From: Paracoccaceae bacterium
GTDB taxonomy: Bacteria > Pseudomonadota > Alphaproteobacteria > Rhodobacterales > Rhodobacteraceae
Length of the DNA stretch: 64,000 nt
Direction: 5' to 3'
NCBI GenBank assembly: GCA_022448245.1
Contig: JAKVCO010000006.1
Span: 1 to 64,000 of the forward strand
The notes beneath the pieces were generated by a model. It saw only the letters and a list, made by a program, of their open reading frames with translations, had not been told where the DNA came from and searched no databases. The translations under genes and the position numbers were made by a program. Positions within the stretch are counted from its first letter, which is position 1. Every line of letters starts with the position of its first letter. Shown in pieces: positions 9,967-20,418 of the stretch.

Positions 9967-11067
9967 ATGAGGAAGAACACCATGGCGCGCATCAAGGCAG
10001 CCGTATCGCGGGAATTCGGAGAGCCACTGGTCATTGAAGAGCTTGAGCTTGCTGCGCCACGGGCTGGTGAGGTCGAGGTGACCTTGGGCGCCTGTGCGAT
10101 CTGTCACTCGGATATCTCCTACATTGACGGCGGCTGGGGCGGCACGCTGCCTGCCGTTTACGGCCACGAGGCCGCTGGCACGGTAACGTCCGTAGGGGAT
10201 GGGGTCCGCGGCTTTGCGGAAGGGGACCGTGTGGTCGTGACCTTGATCCGCGCCTGCGGCGCATGCTCCTGCTGCGCATCCGGTGCCCCCGTTGCTTGCG
10301 AAACCCCTGCCGATACGTTCGAGGACGGCCCCCTTCGCACGCAAGACGGCGCACCTGTCATGCAAGCCATGAACTCCGGCGCGTTTGCCGAAAAGGTCGT
10401 GGTCGACCAAAGCCAGATCGTTAAGATCAGCGAAGACATCTCCCTGGAAGCGGCCTCCCTCATCGCCTGCGGTGTGATCACCGGCGTGGGCGCTGTCGTG
10501 AATGCGGCAGGTCTGCGCGCCGGTCAGGACGTGGTCGTGATCGGCGCAGGCGGCGTGGGCCTCAACGCGATCCAAGGCGCACGGATCGCGGGCGCCCGCC
10601 GGATCGTGGCCGTCGACATGACCGAAGAGAAGCTAGAAATCGCCAAGGAATTCGGCGCCACCGACGGCGTGCTGGCCACCGACCAGAAGCCATGGCGCGC
10701 GGCAATAAAGGCCATGGGGCGCGGGGCAGATGCCGTGATCGTCACCGTGGGAGCGATCCCTGCCTATGACCAAGCCCCCCGATACCTCGCGGCAGGTGGC
10801 AAGATGATCATGGTGGGCATGCCCCATTCGGGCGCCACGTCGACCTACGAGCCCGTGATGCTCGCGGCCACAGGCCAGGGCATGGTAGGCTCCAAAATGG
10901 GTGACGTGGTGATCCAGCGCGATATCCCTTGGATGGTCGACCTCTACGAACAGGGGCGACTCAAGCTGGACGAACTCATCTCCGGCCGCTGGTCGCTTGA
11001 AGAGATCAACGAGGCAATCGCGGACACCAAGACAGGATCTGCCAAGCGCAACGTCATCATCTTCTAA
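9967..11067 (+). CDS. Zinc-dependent alcohol dehydrogenase family protein
   Basis: GACAICHSDISYIDGGWGGTLPAVYGHEAAGTV; VVIGAGGVGLNAIQGA; probable start at 9967 or the ATG at 9982. Confidence 0.85.
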   Translation: MRKNTMARIKAAVSREFGEPLVIEELELAAPRAGEVEVTLGACAICHSDISYIDGGWGGTLPAVYGHEAAGTVTSVGDGVRGFAEGDRVVVTLIRACGACSCCASGAPVACETPADTFEDGPLRTQDGAPVMQAMNSGAFAEKVVVDQSQIVKISEDISLEAASLIACGVITGVGAVVNAAGLRAGQDVVVIGAGGVGLNAIQGARIAGARRIVAVDMTEEKLEIAKEFGATDGVLATDQKPWRAAIKAMGRGADAVIVTVGAIPAYDQAPRYLAAGGKMIMVGMPHSGATSTYEPVMLAATGQGMVGSKMGDVVIQRDIPWMVDLYEQGRLKLDELISGRWSLEEINEAIADTKTGSAKRNVIIF

Positions 11068-11087
11068 GCGCGCATCGGGGGAAGACC

Positions 11088-12320
11088 ATGAAGCTTCAAA
11101 CGCTCGACATCATCGTGACCGCTCCGCCCGCACCCGGCTGGGGCGGGCGCTATTGGATCTTCGTGAAGGTCACGACGGACACAGGGATCACCGGCTGGGG
11201 CGAATGCTATGCCTCCTCGATGGGACCTGCGGCCATGGAGGCCGTGATCCGCGATGTCTTTGACCGCCACATGGCGGGCGAAGACCCGGCCAACGTTGAG
11301 AAGATGTTCCGCCGCGCCTATTCCTCGGGCTTCACGCAGCGCCCCGACCTCACCGTCATGGGCGCGTTCTCCGGGCTTGAGATCGCCTGCTGGGACATCT
11401 TGGGAAAAGCCCGCGGCGAGCCTGTCTGGAAGCTCATCGGCGGCAAGATGAATGACCGCGTACGTGCCTACACGTATCTCTACCCCCTGCCCCATCATCC
11501 GCTGGATGAGTTCTGGACCTCGCCTGAAATGGCAGCCGAAGCAGCCGTCGCCGCTTGTGACGCGGGCTATACGGCGGTGAAGTTCGATCCCGCCGGGCCC
11601 TATACCCTGCGCGGCGGCCATATGCCGGGCATGCGCGATATCTCCATGTCGGTGGCCTTCTGCAAAGCGATCCGGGAAGCGGTAGGCGACCGCGCGGACC
11701 TCCTCTTCGGGACGCATGGGCAGTTCACGACGGCCGGCGCGATCCGGCTTGGCCAGGCTTTGGAGCCCTACTCCCCCCTCTGGTTTGAAGAGCCGATCCC
11801 GCCGGATGCGGTGGGCGAGATGGCGAAGGTAGCCCGTGCCGTGCGCATTCCTGTCGCCACGGGGGAGCGTCTCACGACCAAAGCCGAGTTCGCCACGATC
11901 CTGCGCGAAAGCGCCGCCACCGTCTTGCAGCCCGCCCTCGGGCGCAGCGGCGGCATTTGGGAGACAAAGAAGATCGCTACACTGGCGGAGGTCTATAACG
12001 CCCAGATGGCGCCGCACCTCTATGCGGGTCCCATTGAGTGGGCGGCGAACATCCAGCTCGCCGTGGCGATTCCGAACCTGCTAATGGCCGAAACGATCGA
12101 GACGCCGTTCCACGCGAACCTGATCAAGAACTCCATCCAGGTAGAGAAAGGGTTCATCCCCTCACCCACCGCCCCTGGCCTCGGGATCGAAGTTGATGAA
12201 GAGCTCGCCCGCGCGCATCCTTACACGGGCAATGACCTTCACCTGCAGATGCAGGAAGACCCGTGCGACTACGTCAACGGCAACAACTTCGAAGGCGGCG
12301 CGCCCGCACCGCGCGACTAG
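11088..12320 (+). CDS. Mandelate racemase/muconate lactonizing enzyme family (enolase superfamily)
   Basis: WGGRYWIFVKVTTDTGITGWGECY; AVKFDPAGPY; FEEPIPPDAV; GGIWETKKIATLAEVYNAQMAPH. Confidence 0.85.
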   Translation: MKLQTLDIIVTAPPAPGWGGRYWIFVKVTTDTGITGWGECYASSMGPAAMEAVIRDVFDRHMAGEDPANVEKMFRRAYSSGFTQRPDLTVMGAFSGLEIACWDILGKARGEPVWKLIGGKMNDRVRAYTYLYPLPHHPLDEFWTSPEMAAEAAVAACDAGYTAVKFDPAGPYTLRGGHMPGMRDISMSVAFCKAIREAVGDRADLLFGTHGQFTTAGAIRLGQALEPYSPLWFEEPIPPDAVGEMAKVARAVRIPVATGERLTTKAEFATILRESAATVLQPALGRSGGIWETKKIATLAEVYNAQMAPHLYAGPIEWAANIQLAVAIPNLLMAETIETPFHANLIKNSIQVEKGFIPSPTAPGLGIEVDEELARAHPYTGNDLHLQMQEDPCDYVNGNNFEGGAPAPRD

Positions 12321-12352
12321 ACAGGCCCTGCCCGAGCCCGTAACCCGGAGCC

Positions 12353-12943
12353 ATGGCACGGGATACCGCTCAGAAACACGACGCGTTGCGCAAACGGCTG
12401 ATTGACCTGGCCGAGGTGCGGATCGCTGAGGGCGGGCTCGATGTGCTGAAGGCGCGCGACCTTGCGGCGGAGGCGCCCTGCTCCGTGGGCGCAATCTACA
12501 ATGTCTTCGACGACCTGAAGGACATCGCGCTCGCCGTGAACGGGCGCACCTTTCAGCGGATTGGCAAGACGGTGGGTGCAGCCGTTCACGAACGAAACCT
12601 GCCCCCGCGCGACACGCTTATCGCCCTTTCCCACGCCTACCTGCACTTCGCGACTGAGAACCCGCGCCTGTGGCGGGCGCTCTTTGATATCGAGCTGACC
12701 GAAGATGACGACACCCCGGAATGGTACCTGGCAGAGCTGCGACAGCTCTTCGCTTATATCGCCGCCCCGCTGCATGAAGTCTTTCCGGAATACAACGACA
12801 CCGACATCGAGCTGATGACCCGCGCGCTGTTTTCTTCGGTGCACGGTATCGTCCTCCTCGGGCTCGAGCGTCGTATCTCTGGCGTTCCGCCCGAAATGCT
12901 CGAACGCATGATCGAGCTCGTCCTCTCCAACATCGCCGACTAG
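12353..12943 (+). CDS. TetR/AcrR family regulator
   Basis: N-terminal HTH-like [47 protein letters not shown]. Confidence 0.82.
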   Translation: MARDTAQKHDALRKRLIDLAEVRIAEGGLDVLKARDLAAEAPCSVGAIYNVFDDLKDIALAVNGRTFQRIGKTVGAAVHERNLPPRDTLIALSHAYLHFATENPRLWRALFDIELTEDDDTPEWYLAELRQLFAYIAAPLHEVFPEYNDTDIELMTRALFSSVHGIVLLGLERRISGVPPEMLERMIELVLSNIAD

Positions 12944-12972
12944 CCGTTTCCGTACTGGAAACGAACTATTTT

Positions 12973-13043
12973 TGAACTTTGTTCATAGTATTTATTGAAC
13001 GTCGTTCATGGATACCAATATCCCCATTCATGAACACAGTTCA
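12973..13043. promoter_or_regulatory. Three copies of operator-like palindrome TGAAC-N3-GTTCA
   Basis: TGAACTTTGTTCA 12973-12985; TGAACGTCGTTCA 12996-13008; TGAACACAGTTCA 13031-13043. Confidence 0.8.
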
Positions 13044-13059
13044 CAACCGGAGAAACCAG

Positions 13060-13731
13060 ATGCTGACCACACTTCGAACCATCTTCATTGGCGAGAGCCG
13101 CCGTGCAGAAGAAAAGATGCGTGATCACTATGCGCTCGACCTCATCGCCCAGAAGATCCGGGAAACCGAGGACGCACTGAAGGCCGCAAAGGGCACGCTG
13201 GGCGCACTTATCCAGCGACAGCGCAGCGAGACCCGTCAGATCGACGGCCTCAACCGCCGCCTCGTCACGATGACCGAACGCGCTCAAGCCGCTCTTTCGG
13301 ACGACAATGAAACGCTCGCAGCGGAAGCCGCACAGGCCGTCGCCACGATGGAAAACGAGCGAAAGGTCCGTGAAACGACGCTGGAACGGCTCGATCAACG
13401 GATCATTCGTCTCAAAAGCTCCGTCGAAACGATGCACCGCCGCATCATCGACCTCAAGCAAGGTGAGATCGCCGCACGCGCCGCGCGCCATTGCAACGAA
13501 ATCCACCGCCGCATGAGCAGCACCATTGGGAACACCGCCCCTGCCAACGAGGCGCAAAAGCTCATCGACCGCGTCCTCGGTCAAGAAGACAGCTTCGAGC
13601 AGGCCGAGATCATGGACGGCATCAATGCCGATCTCGACCACACGAACCTCGATGATCGCATGGCCGCCGAGGGCTACGGCCCGGCCACTAAATCCACCGC
13701 CGCCGACGTGCTGGCACGCCTGAAATCGTAA
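13060..13731 (+). CDS. PspA/IM30 family protein
   Basis: Coiled-coil protein with PspA-like layout (ALIQRQRSETRQIDGLNRRL...RAQAALSDDNETLAAEAAQAV...RIIDLKQGEIAARAARHCNEI); RBS CCGGAGAAA before the ATG at 13060. Confidence 0.75.
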   Translation: MLTTLRTIFIGESRRAEEKMRDHYALDLIAQKIRETEDALKAAKGTLGALIQRQRSETRQIDGLNRRLVTMTERAQAALSDDNETLAAEAAQAVATMENERKVRETTLERLDQRIIRLKSSVETMHRRIIDLKQGEIAARAARHCNEIHRRMSSTIGNTAPANEAQKLIDRVLGQEDSFEQAEIMDGINADLDHTNLDDRMAAEGYGPATKSTAADVLARLKS

Positions 13732-13772
13732 CTGAAACCAAATCTGAAAACGCAATCTTAAGGACTGAAAAC

Positions 13773-14045
13773 ATGTATAACTCTGACAACGGCCTCATCA
13801 TCTTCTTCAACGCAGCCGGCGTGGTTCTTTCCTACGTTATGCTCGGCATCTCGCTGTGGCTTTCCACCGACGTACCTCTCGCCACCAAGGGTTTCTGGGC
13901 CATCGGTATCCTGATGCTGACGCTGAGCCTCGTTAACTTCGTCAAGTTCCGCTTCGATGATCGCATCAGCGAAGACCGCATCACCCAGATCGAGGCAGCC
14001 AAGAACGAGAAGCTGCTCAAGGATTACGTGGGCGGAGAGGAGTAA
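13773..14045 (+). CDS. YiaA/YiaB-like two-helix inner membrane protein
   Basis: Two hydrophobic helices with charged tail (STDVPLATKGFWAIGILMLTLSLVNFVKFRFDDRISEDR). Confidence 0.6.
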   Translation: MYNSDNGLIIFFNAAGVVLSYVMLGISLWLSTDVPLATKGFWAIGILMLTLSLVNFVKFRFDDRISEDRITQIEAAKNEKLLKDYVGGEE

Positions 14046-14064
14046 AACAACCGCCATCAGTCTG

Positions 14065-14094
14065 AGGGGCTCCGAGAAATCGGGGCCCCTTCTT
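14065..14094 (+). terminator. Intrinsic terminator after pspA-yiaAB
   Basis: AGGGGC-T-CCGA-GAAA-TCGG-G-GCCCCT followed by TCTTC. Confidence 0.65.
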
Positions 14095-14194
14095 CGTGAT
14101 GGGGCAAGAATAACTCATACATTAACGTATACATAATTACATTCGGCGAAAGAATCTTTTTTTAATGTTGCCCAGGGACTGGCACGCAATAAAA

Positions 14195-14232
14195 CGTTGG
14201 TTAGTCGCGGCGAAGGGCAACCTTCGCCAACG
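14195..14232 (+). promoter_or_regulatory. Structured leader upstream of dctP
   Basis: GGCGAAGG-GCAA-CCTTCGCC (14209-14228) nested inside CGTTGG (14195-14200) / CCAACG (14227-14232); RBS GGGAGG follows. Confidence 0.6.
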
Positions 14233-14249
14233 CTCAATGGGAGGATACA

Positions 14250-15293
<1,044 letters not shown>

Positions 15294-15319
15294 GCTTCGC
15301 CGACTGGCATGAAGATCTC

Positions 15320-15351
15320 AGACGCTCCCCTGCCTTGGGGGGCGTCTTTCT
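15320..15351 (+). terminator. Hairpin/attenuator between dctP and dctQ
   Basis: GACGC-T-CCCC-TGCCTT-GGGG-G-GCGTC followed by TTTCTC. Confidence 0.65.
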
Positions 15352-15451
15352 CTGCAAGTGTTGATCTGCATCAAGGCCCCTTTGGGGGGCTTCATCCAGA
15401 TGAACTTATCTGAAGACGTCGCGCGCCGCTCGCGCGGTATGGGAGGGGCAA

Positions 15452-16261
15452 ATGTCATACGATGCTGACGAAATCGCAGCAGTCTCCGATCCCGGAGACA
15501 TAGATCGCGAAACCCACAACCGCGGAGACCGCTTCGTCGTTGGCATCAGCAACTACCTCGCATGGCTCTTCCCAGTCCTGATGATGGTCATCGTCATTCA
15601 GGTTCTTTTTAGAAACTTCGGCCGCATCGGCGTGGGCCCTGGCAACCAGGCGTGGATGGATGACCTGCAATGGTGGGTTTACGGCATCGCGTGCCTCGTG
15701 GGCGTGGCCTATGCGGTGACCACCAACAGTCACGTGCGCGTGGACATTTTCTACGACAACTACCCCGATCAGAGGCGCCGTCGCGTGGATCTCTTCGCTC
15801 TGGGTTGGCTCTTTTTGCCCTTCGCAATCCTGACCTGGGACATCACCTTCCACTATGCCTACGCTTCGATCCTCGCGTGGGAAGGCTCCGACAGCCCCAA
15901 CGGCCTCCACAACCTTTGGTCGCTGAAAGTGATTATGAACCTGTGCTTCATCTTGCTGGCCTTCGCGATTTACACGCGGATTTTGCGCATCCTCTCGAAC
16001 GCAGGTGAGAATACGGGCTGGGCGCGGTTCGTCTGGACCCTTCCTTCGGTCATTCTCAGCGCCAATCTCGTGATCTTTTATGCGTTCTGGTGGATCACAC
16101 GCTGGACCGATCCGGAGATGAACCCGCGCTCCATCGCACGCAACGGCCTCATGATGGCCGAGATCGAGTACGGCCCCTATGAGACCAAACTCACCGTCTT
16201 CGCCGCCTTCGCAGTGACTGCAATCCTCGGCGCTGTGCTCTACGCCCGGAGCGCTCGCTAG
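15452..16261 (+). CDS. dctQ: TRAP transporter small permease
   Basis: Four hydrophobic segments; RVDIFYDNYPDQRRRRVDLF; position between dctP and dctM. Confidence 0.85.
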   Translation: MSYDADEIAAVSDPGDIDRETHNRGDRFVVGISNYLAWLFPVLMMVIVIQVLFRNFGRIGVGPGNQAWMDDLQWWVYGIACLVGVAYAVTTNSHVRVDIFYDNYPDQRRRRVDLFALGWLFLPFAILTWDITFHYAYASILAWEGSDSPNGLHNLWSLKVIMNLCFILLAFAIYTRILRILSNAGENTGWARFVWTLPSVILSANLVIFYAFWWITRWTDPEMNPRSIARNGLMMAEIEYGPYETKLTVFAAFAVTAILGAVLYARSAR

Positions 16262-17709
16262 TGTTTATCCTCGAAGCTCTTGGGCAGTTTCTGACCCTCA
16301 ACGAGATCCTCGTCGCGCTGATCTTTGGCACCTTCATTGTGCTCCTGTTCCGCGGTGTGCCGGTGGCCTTTGCTCTCGTAGGCGTTGCGCTGATCTTCTT
16401 CAGCTTCGCGCAAATTTTCCTCGACCCATTCCGGAGTGAGTTCCGAGATGTCATCGAATTCGACCGAATAGGGCTGGAGTATAAAAAGCTCGGCGTGCAG
16501 GGCGGGCGGCTCTTTGGCTCCATCGTTAAAAACCCGGTCCTTGTGGCCTTGCCCATGTTCATCTTCATGGGCTTGATGCTGGATCAATCGGGCGTGGCCC
16601 AGCGCATGATGCAGTCGATGCAAAAGCTCTTCGGTGGCCTCAAGGGTGGGCTGTCACTGACGGTTCTCTTGATCGGTATCATCCTTGCAGCCTCCACCGG
16701 TGTGATTGGTGCGTCGGTCACGCTTCTGGGCGTGATGGCCCTGCCCGCGATGATGAAGCAGAACTATTCCAAGCCGATCGCAACCGGCACGATTGCCGCT
16801 TCTGGTACGCTGGGGATACTGATCCCGCCGTCGATCATGCTGGTGATCATGTCGGACCAGCTAGCGATTTCGCTGGGTGACCTCTTCATGGGCGCGCTCT
16901 TCCCGGGGCTAATCCTCGGGGCGCTCTACATCATCTTCATCGTGATCTATGGCTTGATCCGTCCGCAAGACATGCCGACCCCGGACCGCACAGAGGCCAT
17001 CGGCTGGACCGAGGTAAAAGAGGTTCTTCTTTCGGTCATCCCGCCGATGCTGCTGATCCTTCTGGTTCTGGGCTCCATCTTTGCGGGCATCGCAACACCG
17101 ACCGAGGCGTCGGGCCTTGGCGCCCTTGGTGCCACCTTGCTCGCCATCGCTTACGGCCGCTTCTCCTGGAAGGTTCTGCGCGAGGTGTCGCACTCCACAC
17201 TCAACACCTCGGGCTACATCCTTGGCATCTTCCTGGCGGCGAACTTCTTTGCCTTCGTGCTGCGCGCCTATGGTGGCGACGAAGTGGTGGAGCACATGAT
17301 TGAAGGGGTGTTCGAGAACCCATACATGGTCGTGGCCTTCATCCTCTTCATCGTCTTTCTCTTGGGCTTCCTGCTCGACTGGATTGAGATCACGCTGATC
17401 ATCATGCCGCTTATGCTGCCGATCATTCAGGGCCTCGCGCTCGAGGTGCCGGACTATGGCACGATCAACGACGCGCAGGTGGTCTGGTTCGCAATCCTTG
17501 TGGCGGTGACGCTGCAAACATCCTTCCTTACGCCGCCTGTGGGCTTTGCGCTCTTCTACCTGAAGGGTGTGTGTCCGCCCGGCGTGAACCTCGGTCACAT
17601 CTATCGCGGGATCATTCCCTTCGTGATGCTGCAGCTTCTTGGCCTCTTGATCGTGTTTGAGATGCCTTGGCTCACGACGTGGCTGCCGAGTGTGGCCTAC
17701 GGGAACTAA
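16261..17709 (+). CDS. dctM: TRAP transporter large permease
   Basis: VPVAFALVGVALIF; GVIGASVTLLGVMALPAMMKQNYSKPIATGTIAASGTLGILIPPSIMLVI. Confidence 0.93.
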   Translation: MFILEALGQFLTLNEILVALIFGTFIVLLFRGVPVAFALVGVALIFFSFAQIFLDPFRSEFRDVIEFDRIGLEYKKLGVQGGRLFGSIVKNPVLVALPMFIFMGLMLDQSGVAQRMMQSMQKLFGGLKGGLSLTVLLIGIILAASTGVIGASVTLLGVMALPAMMKQNYSKPIATGTIAASGTLGILIPPSIMLVIMSDQLAISLGDLFMGALFPGLILGALYIIFIVIYGLIRPQDMPTPDRTEAIGWTEVKEVLLSVIPPMLLILLVLGSIFAGIATPTEASGLGALGATLLAIAYGRFSWKVLREVSHSTLNTSGYILGIFLAANFFAFVLRAYGGDEVVEHMIEGVFENPYMVVAFILFIVFLLGFLLDWIEITLIIMPLMLPIIQGLALEVPDYGTINDAQVVWFAILVAVTLQTSFLTPPVGFALFYLKGVCPPGVNLGHIYRGIIPFVMLQLLGLLIVFEMPWLTTWLPSVAYGN

Positions 17710-17861
17710 AGCGAAGGGGCGGAATCAAGCACTCAGCGCGCCGCCCCATCGACGGGCCGCCCCCCGGTCCGTCGTTGACGCAATCACGAGCATTTTTTGA
17801 CTATGGTAGCCGTGCAGCAGCCATAAAGCGCCTCGAACTGGCCGGAGCTCGACGCACCGCG

Positions 17862-17879
17862 GCCCCTCGACGGGGCTTT
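17862..17879 (+). terminator. Short hairpin after dctM
   Basis: GCCCC-TCGAC-GGGGC-TTT. Confidence 0.45.
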
Positions 17880-18387
17880 ACAGCTCCTGACCGCGCTCCA
17901 AGAGCTCTTCGAGGAGGAGTGCACCGCTGTCACCACCCCCAAAGCTCATGGCTCCGCCTGAGTAGGTGCTGCCATAGGTCAGAGCGATATTGATCGTCTG
18001 ACCGAGGCCCGAGATGAGCTGATCCCTCTCAAGCGGCGACAAAGGATGGATCAAGATAGTCCAGAGCCTACCCTGAGCAATCGCATAGCGCGCATCGAGC
18101 GCTGTATCAAAATTGGCCTGCATCGCCCGTGCGAGTTCCTCCCCCGACATCTCAGAGACGCTCCGGATCGGAACCAAAGCGCGCATCCTGTCCGCGAAAG
18201 GATCCATGATGATGAGCATCGGCACATCGGCGATGGTCATCTCGACCCCGCGTGGGGTCACCCGCGCTTCGGGATCGAGCGCGAGGGCAATCTGGCCCAC
18301 GCGGTCCGCAGTCATCATCTCTTCCGGCGCCTCCTGCACGGCGGCGGCGATGGCAGTTAGCGATAATAGCGCGAGTGCTCTGAGCAT
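17878..18387 (-). CDS. Secreted/periplasmic protein of unknown function
   Basis: Signal peptide MLRALALLSLTAIAAAVQ; no family assigned by eye. Confidence 0.6.
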   Translation of the reverse strand: MLRALALLSLTAIAAAVQEAPEEMMTADRVGQIALALDPEARVTPRGVEMTIADVPMLIIMDPFADRMRALVPIRSVSEMSGEELARAMQANFDTALDARYAIAQGRLWTILIHPLSPLERDQLISGLGQTINIALTYGSTYSGGAMSFGGGDSGALLLEELLERGQEL

Positions 18388-18461
18388 GGTGCAGCCCTCC
18401 TGACCCCGCAAGTTAGGGCCAGGATGTGCTCCGTGCGATGCAAAGTCCTGTTACCGAACTG

Positions 18462-19343
18462 CTAGAGCCTGAGATCTCCGGACATGAGCACATGCGTCTG
18501 TCCGCATACGCGGACGCCCTCTGGCGCCTCTCTCGGGCCCAGAACCTCGACATCTGCCTGGCCGGGACGCTCCATCAGATGGCCCTGTTCGGCCACATAG
18601 CGCGGGCCTTCAAGATGTCCGTGATGCCACAGGTAGGCCGCGGCGGCCCCGGTGGCCGAGCCCGTGAAAGGGTCCTCCGGCGGGGATGGCGGGGCCATGA
18701 GAAGCCGGGCGAACGTATCGCCAGCCTTCGCCCCCTCCAGCGTGACCAGATATGGCTCAAGCATCGTGCCATCCGGCACACCATGCTTGGCGCCAAAGGC
18801 TCTAAGCGCGTCGACATCGAGCTTTGCAGCTTTCATCGCCGCCATCGACTTCACCACCGTGATGAAGAACCCGAGGCCAGTTGAAACGAGCTGCGGCGTG
18901 CCGACGATGTCCGCCGCCCCTAGCCCCATAACGTCCGCCACCTCCTCCGGCGACGCCGTGGGCCCAAACTCAGGTTTCGCCTGAGTCATGGTGAAAACGG
19001 GGCCGCCTTCGCCTTCCGTTAGCTCAACGGGGATAATTCCTGCCCCGGTCTCAAAGGTCATCATGGGGCCCGTCAGGATCCCTCGGTGATAAAGCGAGGC
19101 CGCCGTCGCCACAGTGGGATGGCCCGCAAAGGGGATCTCATGAGACGCAAGGAAATATCGGACTTTCACGTCCGCTACGTCCGAGGGCTCCAGAAACGTG
19201 CACTCGACGAGCGAGGTCTCCCGCACGAAGCGGATGCATGTGGCGGCATCGAGTGCGGCTGCGTCATGCACGACCGCGCATCCATTGCCGCCCATGGGCT
19301 GGGATGTGAAGGCGTCTACCCAGTCGACCGCGTGGATGCTCAA
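18462..19343 (-). CDS. PhzF family isomerase
   Basis: VDAFTSQPMGGNGCAVV; AGHPTVATAASLY; DPFTGSATGAAAAYL. Confidence 0.9.
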   Translation of the reverse strand: MSIHAVDWVDAFTSQPMGGNGCAVVHDAAALDAATCIRFVRETSLVECTFLEPSDVADVKVRYFLASHEIPFAGHPTVATAASLYHRGILTGPMMTFETGAGIIPVELTEGEGGPVFTMTQAKPEFGPTASPEEVADVMGLGAADIVGTPQLVSTGLGFFITVVKSMAAMKAAKLDVDALRAFGAKHGVPDGTMLEPYLVTLEGAKAGDTFARLLMAPPSPPEDPFTGSATGAAAAYLWHHGHLEGPRYVAEQGHLMERPGQADVEVLGPREAPEGVRVCGQTHVLMSGDLRL

Positions 19344-19564
19344 TGCACCGTCACCGGACTCAGATCGTTCTCGCGCGCCAGCGTGAAGGCAAGGCTGCGG
19401 TCAGCGACAAGCGCGAGCTGCTCCCCTTCGGCGTTGTGCACGGCATAAACATGCGCGCGATCCCCAGCCTCGGCGCGCACCTCATCAGGTAGCGTCTCGA
19501 CCGCGACGGCTTTCACGTAAACCAGGGATCCGGTGGCGTCGGGGAATTCGAATTTCGTGTTCAT
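19340..19564 (-). CDS. DUF1150 family protein
   Basis: Small protein next to Hsp20: VYVKAVAVETLPDEV...YAVHNAEGEQLALVADRSLAFTLARENDLSPVTVH. Confidence 0.8.
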   Translation of the reverse strand: MNTKFEFPDATGSLVYVKAVAVETLPDEVRAEAGDRAHVYAVHNAEGEQLALVADRSLAFTLARENDLSPVTVH

Positions 19565-19567
19565 GAC

Positions 19568-19981
19568 TTAGCCATTCCTGATTTCGATGGTTTGGACGAT
19601 TTTCTCGGGCGCGGCGCGGGTCAGATCGATGTGGAGCAATCCGTTCTCCATGATCGCCTCGCCCACATCGACGCCCTCGGCGAGCACGAAGGAGCGTTGG
19701 AACTGCCGCGCAGCAATCCCGCGATGTAGGAACACACGGCCTTCGGTGTCATCACCCTGACGGCCCCGAATGACGAGCTGACGGTCCTCCACGGTGATCT
19801 GCAGGTCACTCTGCGAGAAACCGGCGAGCGCCAGCGTGATGCGGTACGAATTCTCGGATGTTTGTTCGATATTGTAGGGCGGGTAACCGTCATTTCCGGT
19901 CTTCGCCGTCCGTTCGACCAAGCGCTCAAGCTGATCGAACCCCAAAAGGTAGGGATGCGTCCCCAACGTAAGTTTTGTCAC
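19568..19981 (-). CDS. Hsp20 family small heat-shock protein
   Basis: Alpha-crystallin domain: PPYNIEQTSENSYRITLALAGFSQSDLQITVEDRQLVIRG; GTG start inferred at 19981. Confidence 0.88.
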   Translation of the reverse strand: MTKLTLGTHPYLLGFDQLERLVERTAKTGNDGYPPYNIEQTSENSYRITLALAGFSQSDLQITVEDRQLVIRGRQGDDTEGRVFLHRGIAARQFQRSFVLAEGVDVGEAIMENGLLHIDLTRAAPEKIVQTIEIRNG

Positions 19982-20051
19982 GGCCCGTGTCCTCTCCAAT
20001 AAGCGACATGCCAGCAGATGGGTCCTGTCCGTCAGCAACCCGTTAGGAAAA

Positions 20052-20079
20052 ATATGGGCAGAATTCGCGAGATCACAAG
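20052..20079 (-). promoter_or_regulatory. Candidate RpoH-type heat-shock promoter for hsp20
   Basis: Minus strand reads CTTG-N17-CCCATAT upstream of the Hsp20 ORF. Confidence 0.35.
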
Positions 20080-20150
20080 GCCTATCCCCTTTGCAATGAG
20101 CGGTCTCGCACTGATATAAGGATCGACATGCTAGTGAAGCGAGACGCCAT

Positions 20151-20363
20151 ATGAATTCTGGCAGGATGGAACGCGAGGCCGTGCTTGAGGCCGAACACGC
20201 TGTTTTGACAGCGCAGCATCGTGCGCTTGATCAAGAGATCGAAGAGATGCGGCACACGGGCGTGGATCCCTTCACCCTGCAGCGCATGAAGCGCCAGAAA
20301 CTCGCGCTGAAGGACAAGATCGCCCGGCTCGAGGATCAGATCACTCCGGATATCATCGCCTAA
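20151..20363 (+). CDS. YdcH family (DUF465) protein
   Basis: [24 protein letters not shown]...[19 protein letters not shown]. Confidence 0.8.
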   Translation: MNSGRMEREAVLEAEHAVLTAQHRALDQEIEEMRHTGVDPFTLQRMKRQKLALKDKIARLEDQITPDIIA

Positions 20364-20418
20364 GCTTGCCTCGCGGGCCTGTGCCCTTATAAGCGGCGGC
20401 TCACGAAGGGGGACCGCG

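Noticed and set aside
12946-12962. GTTTCC-GTACT-GGAAAC inverted repeat as a fourth TetR operator
   Set aside because: Different half-site sequence and spacing from TGAAC-N3-GTTCA; could be a weak terminator of the tetR-like gene.
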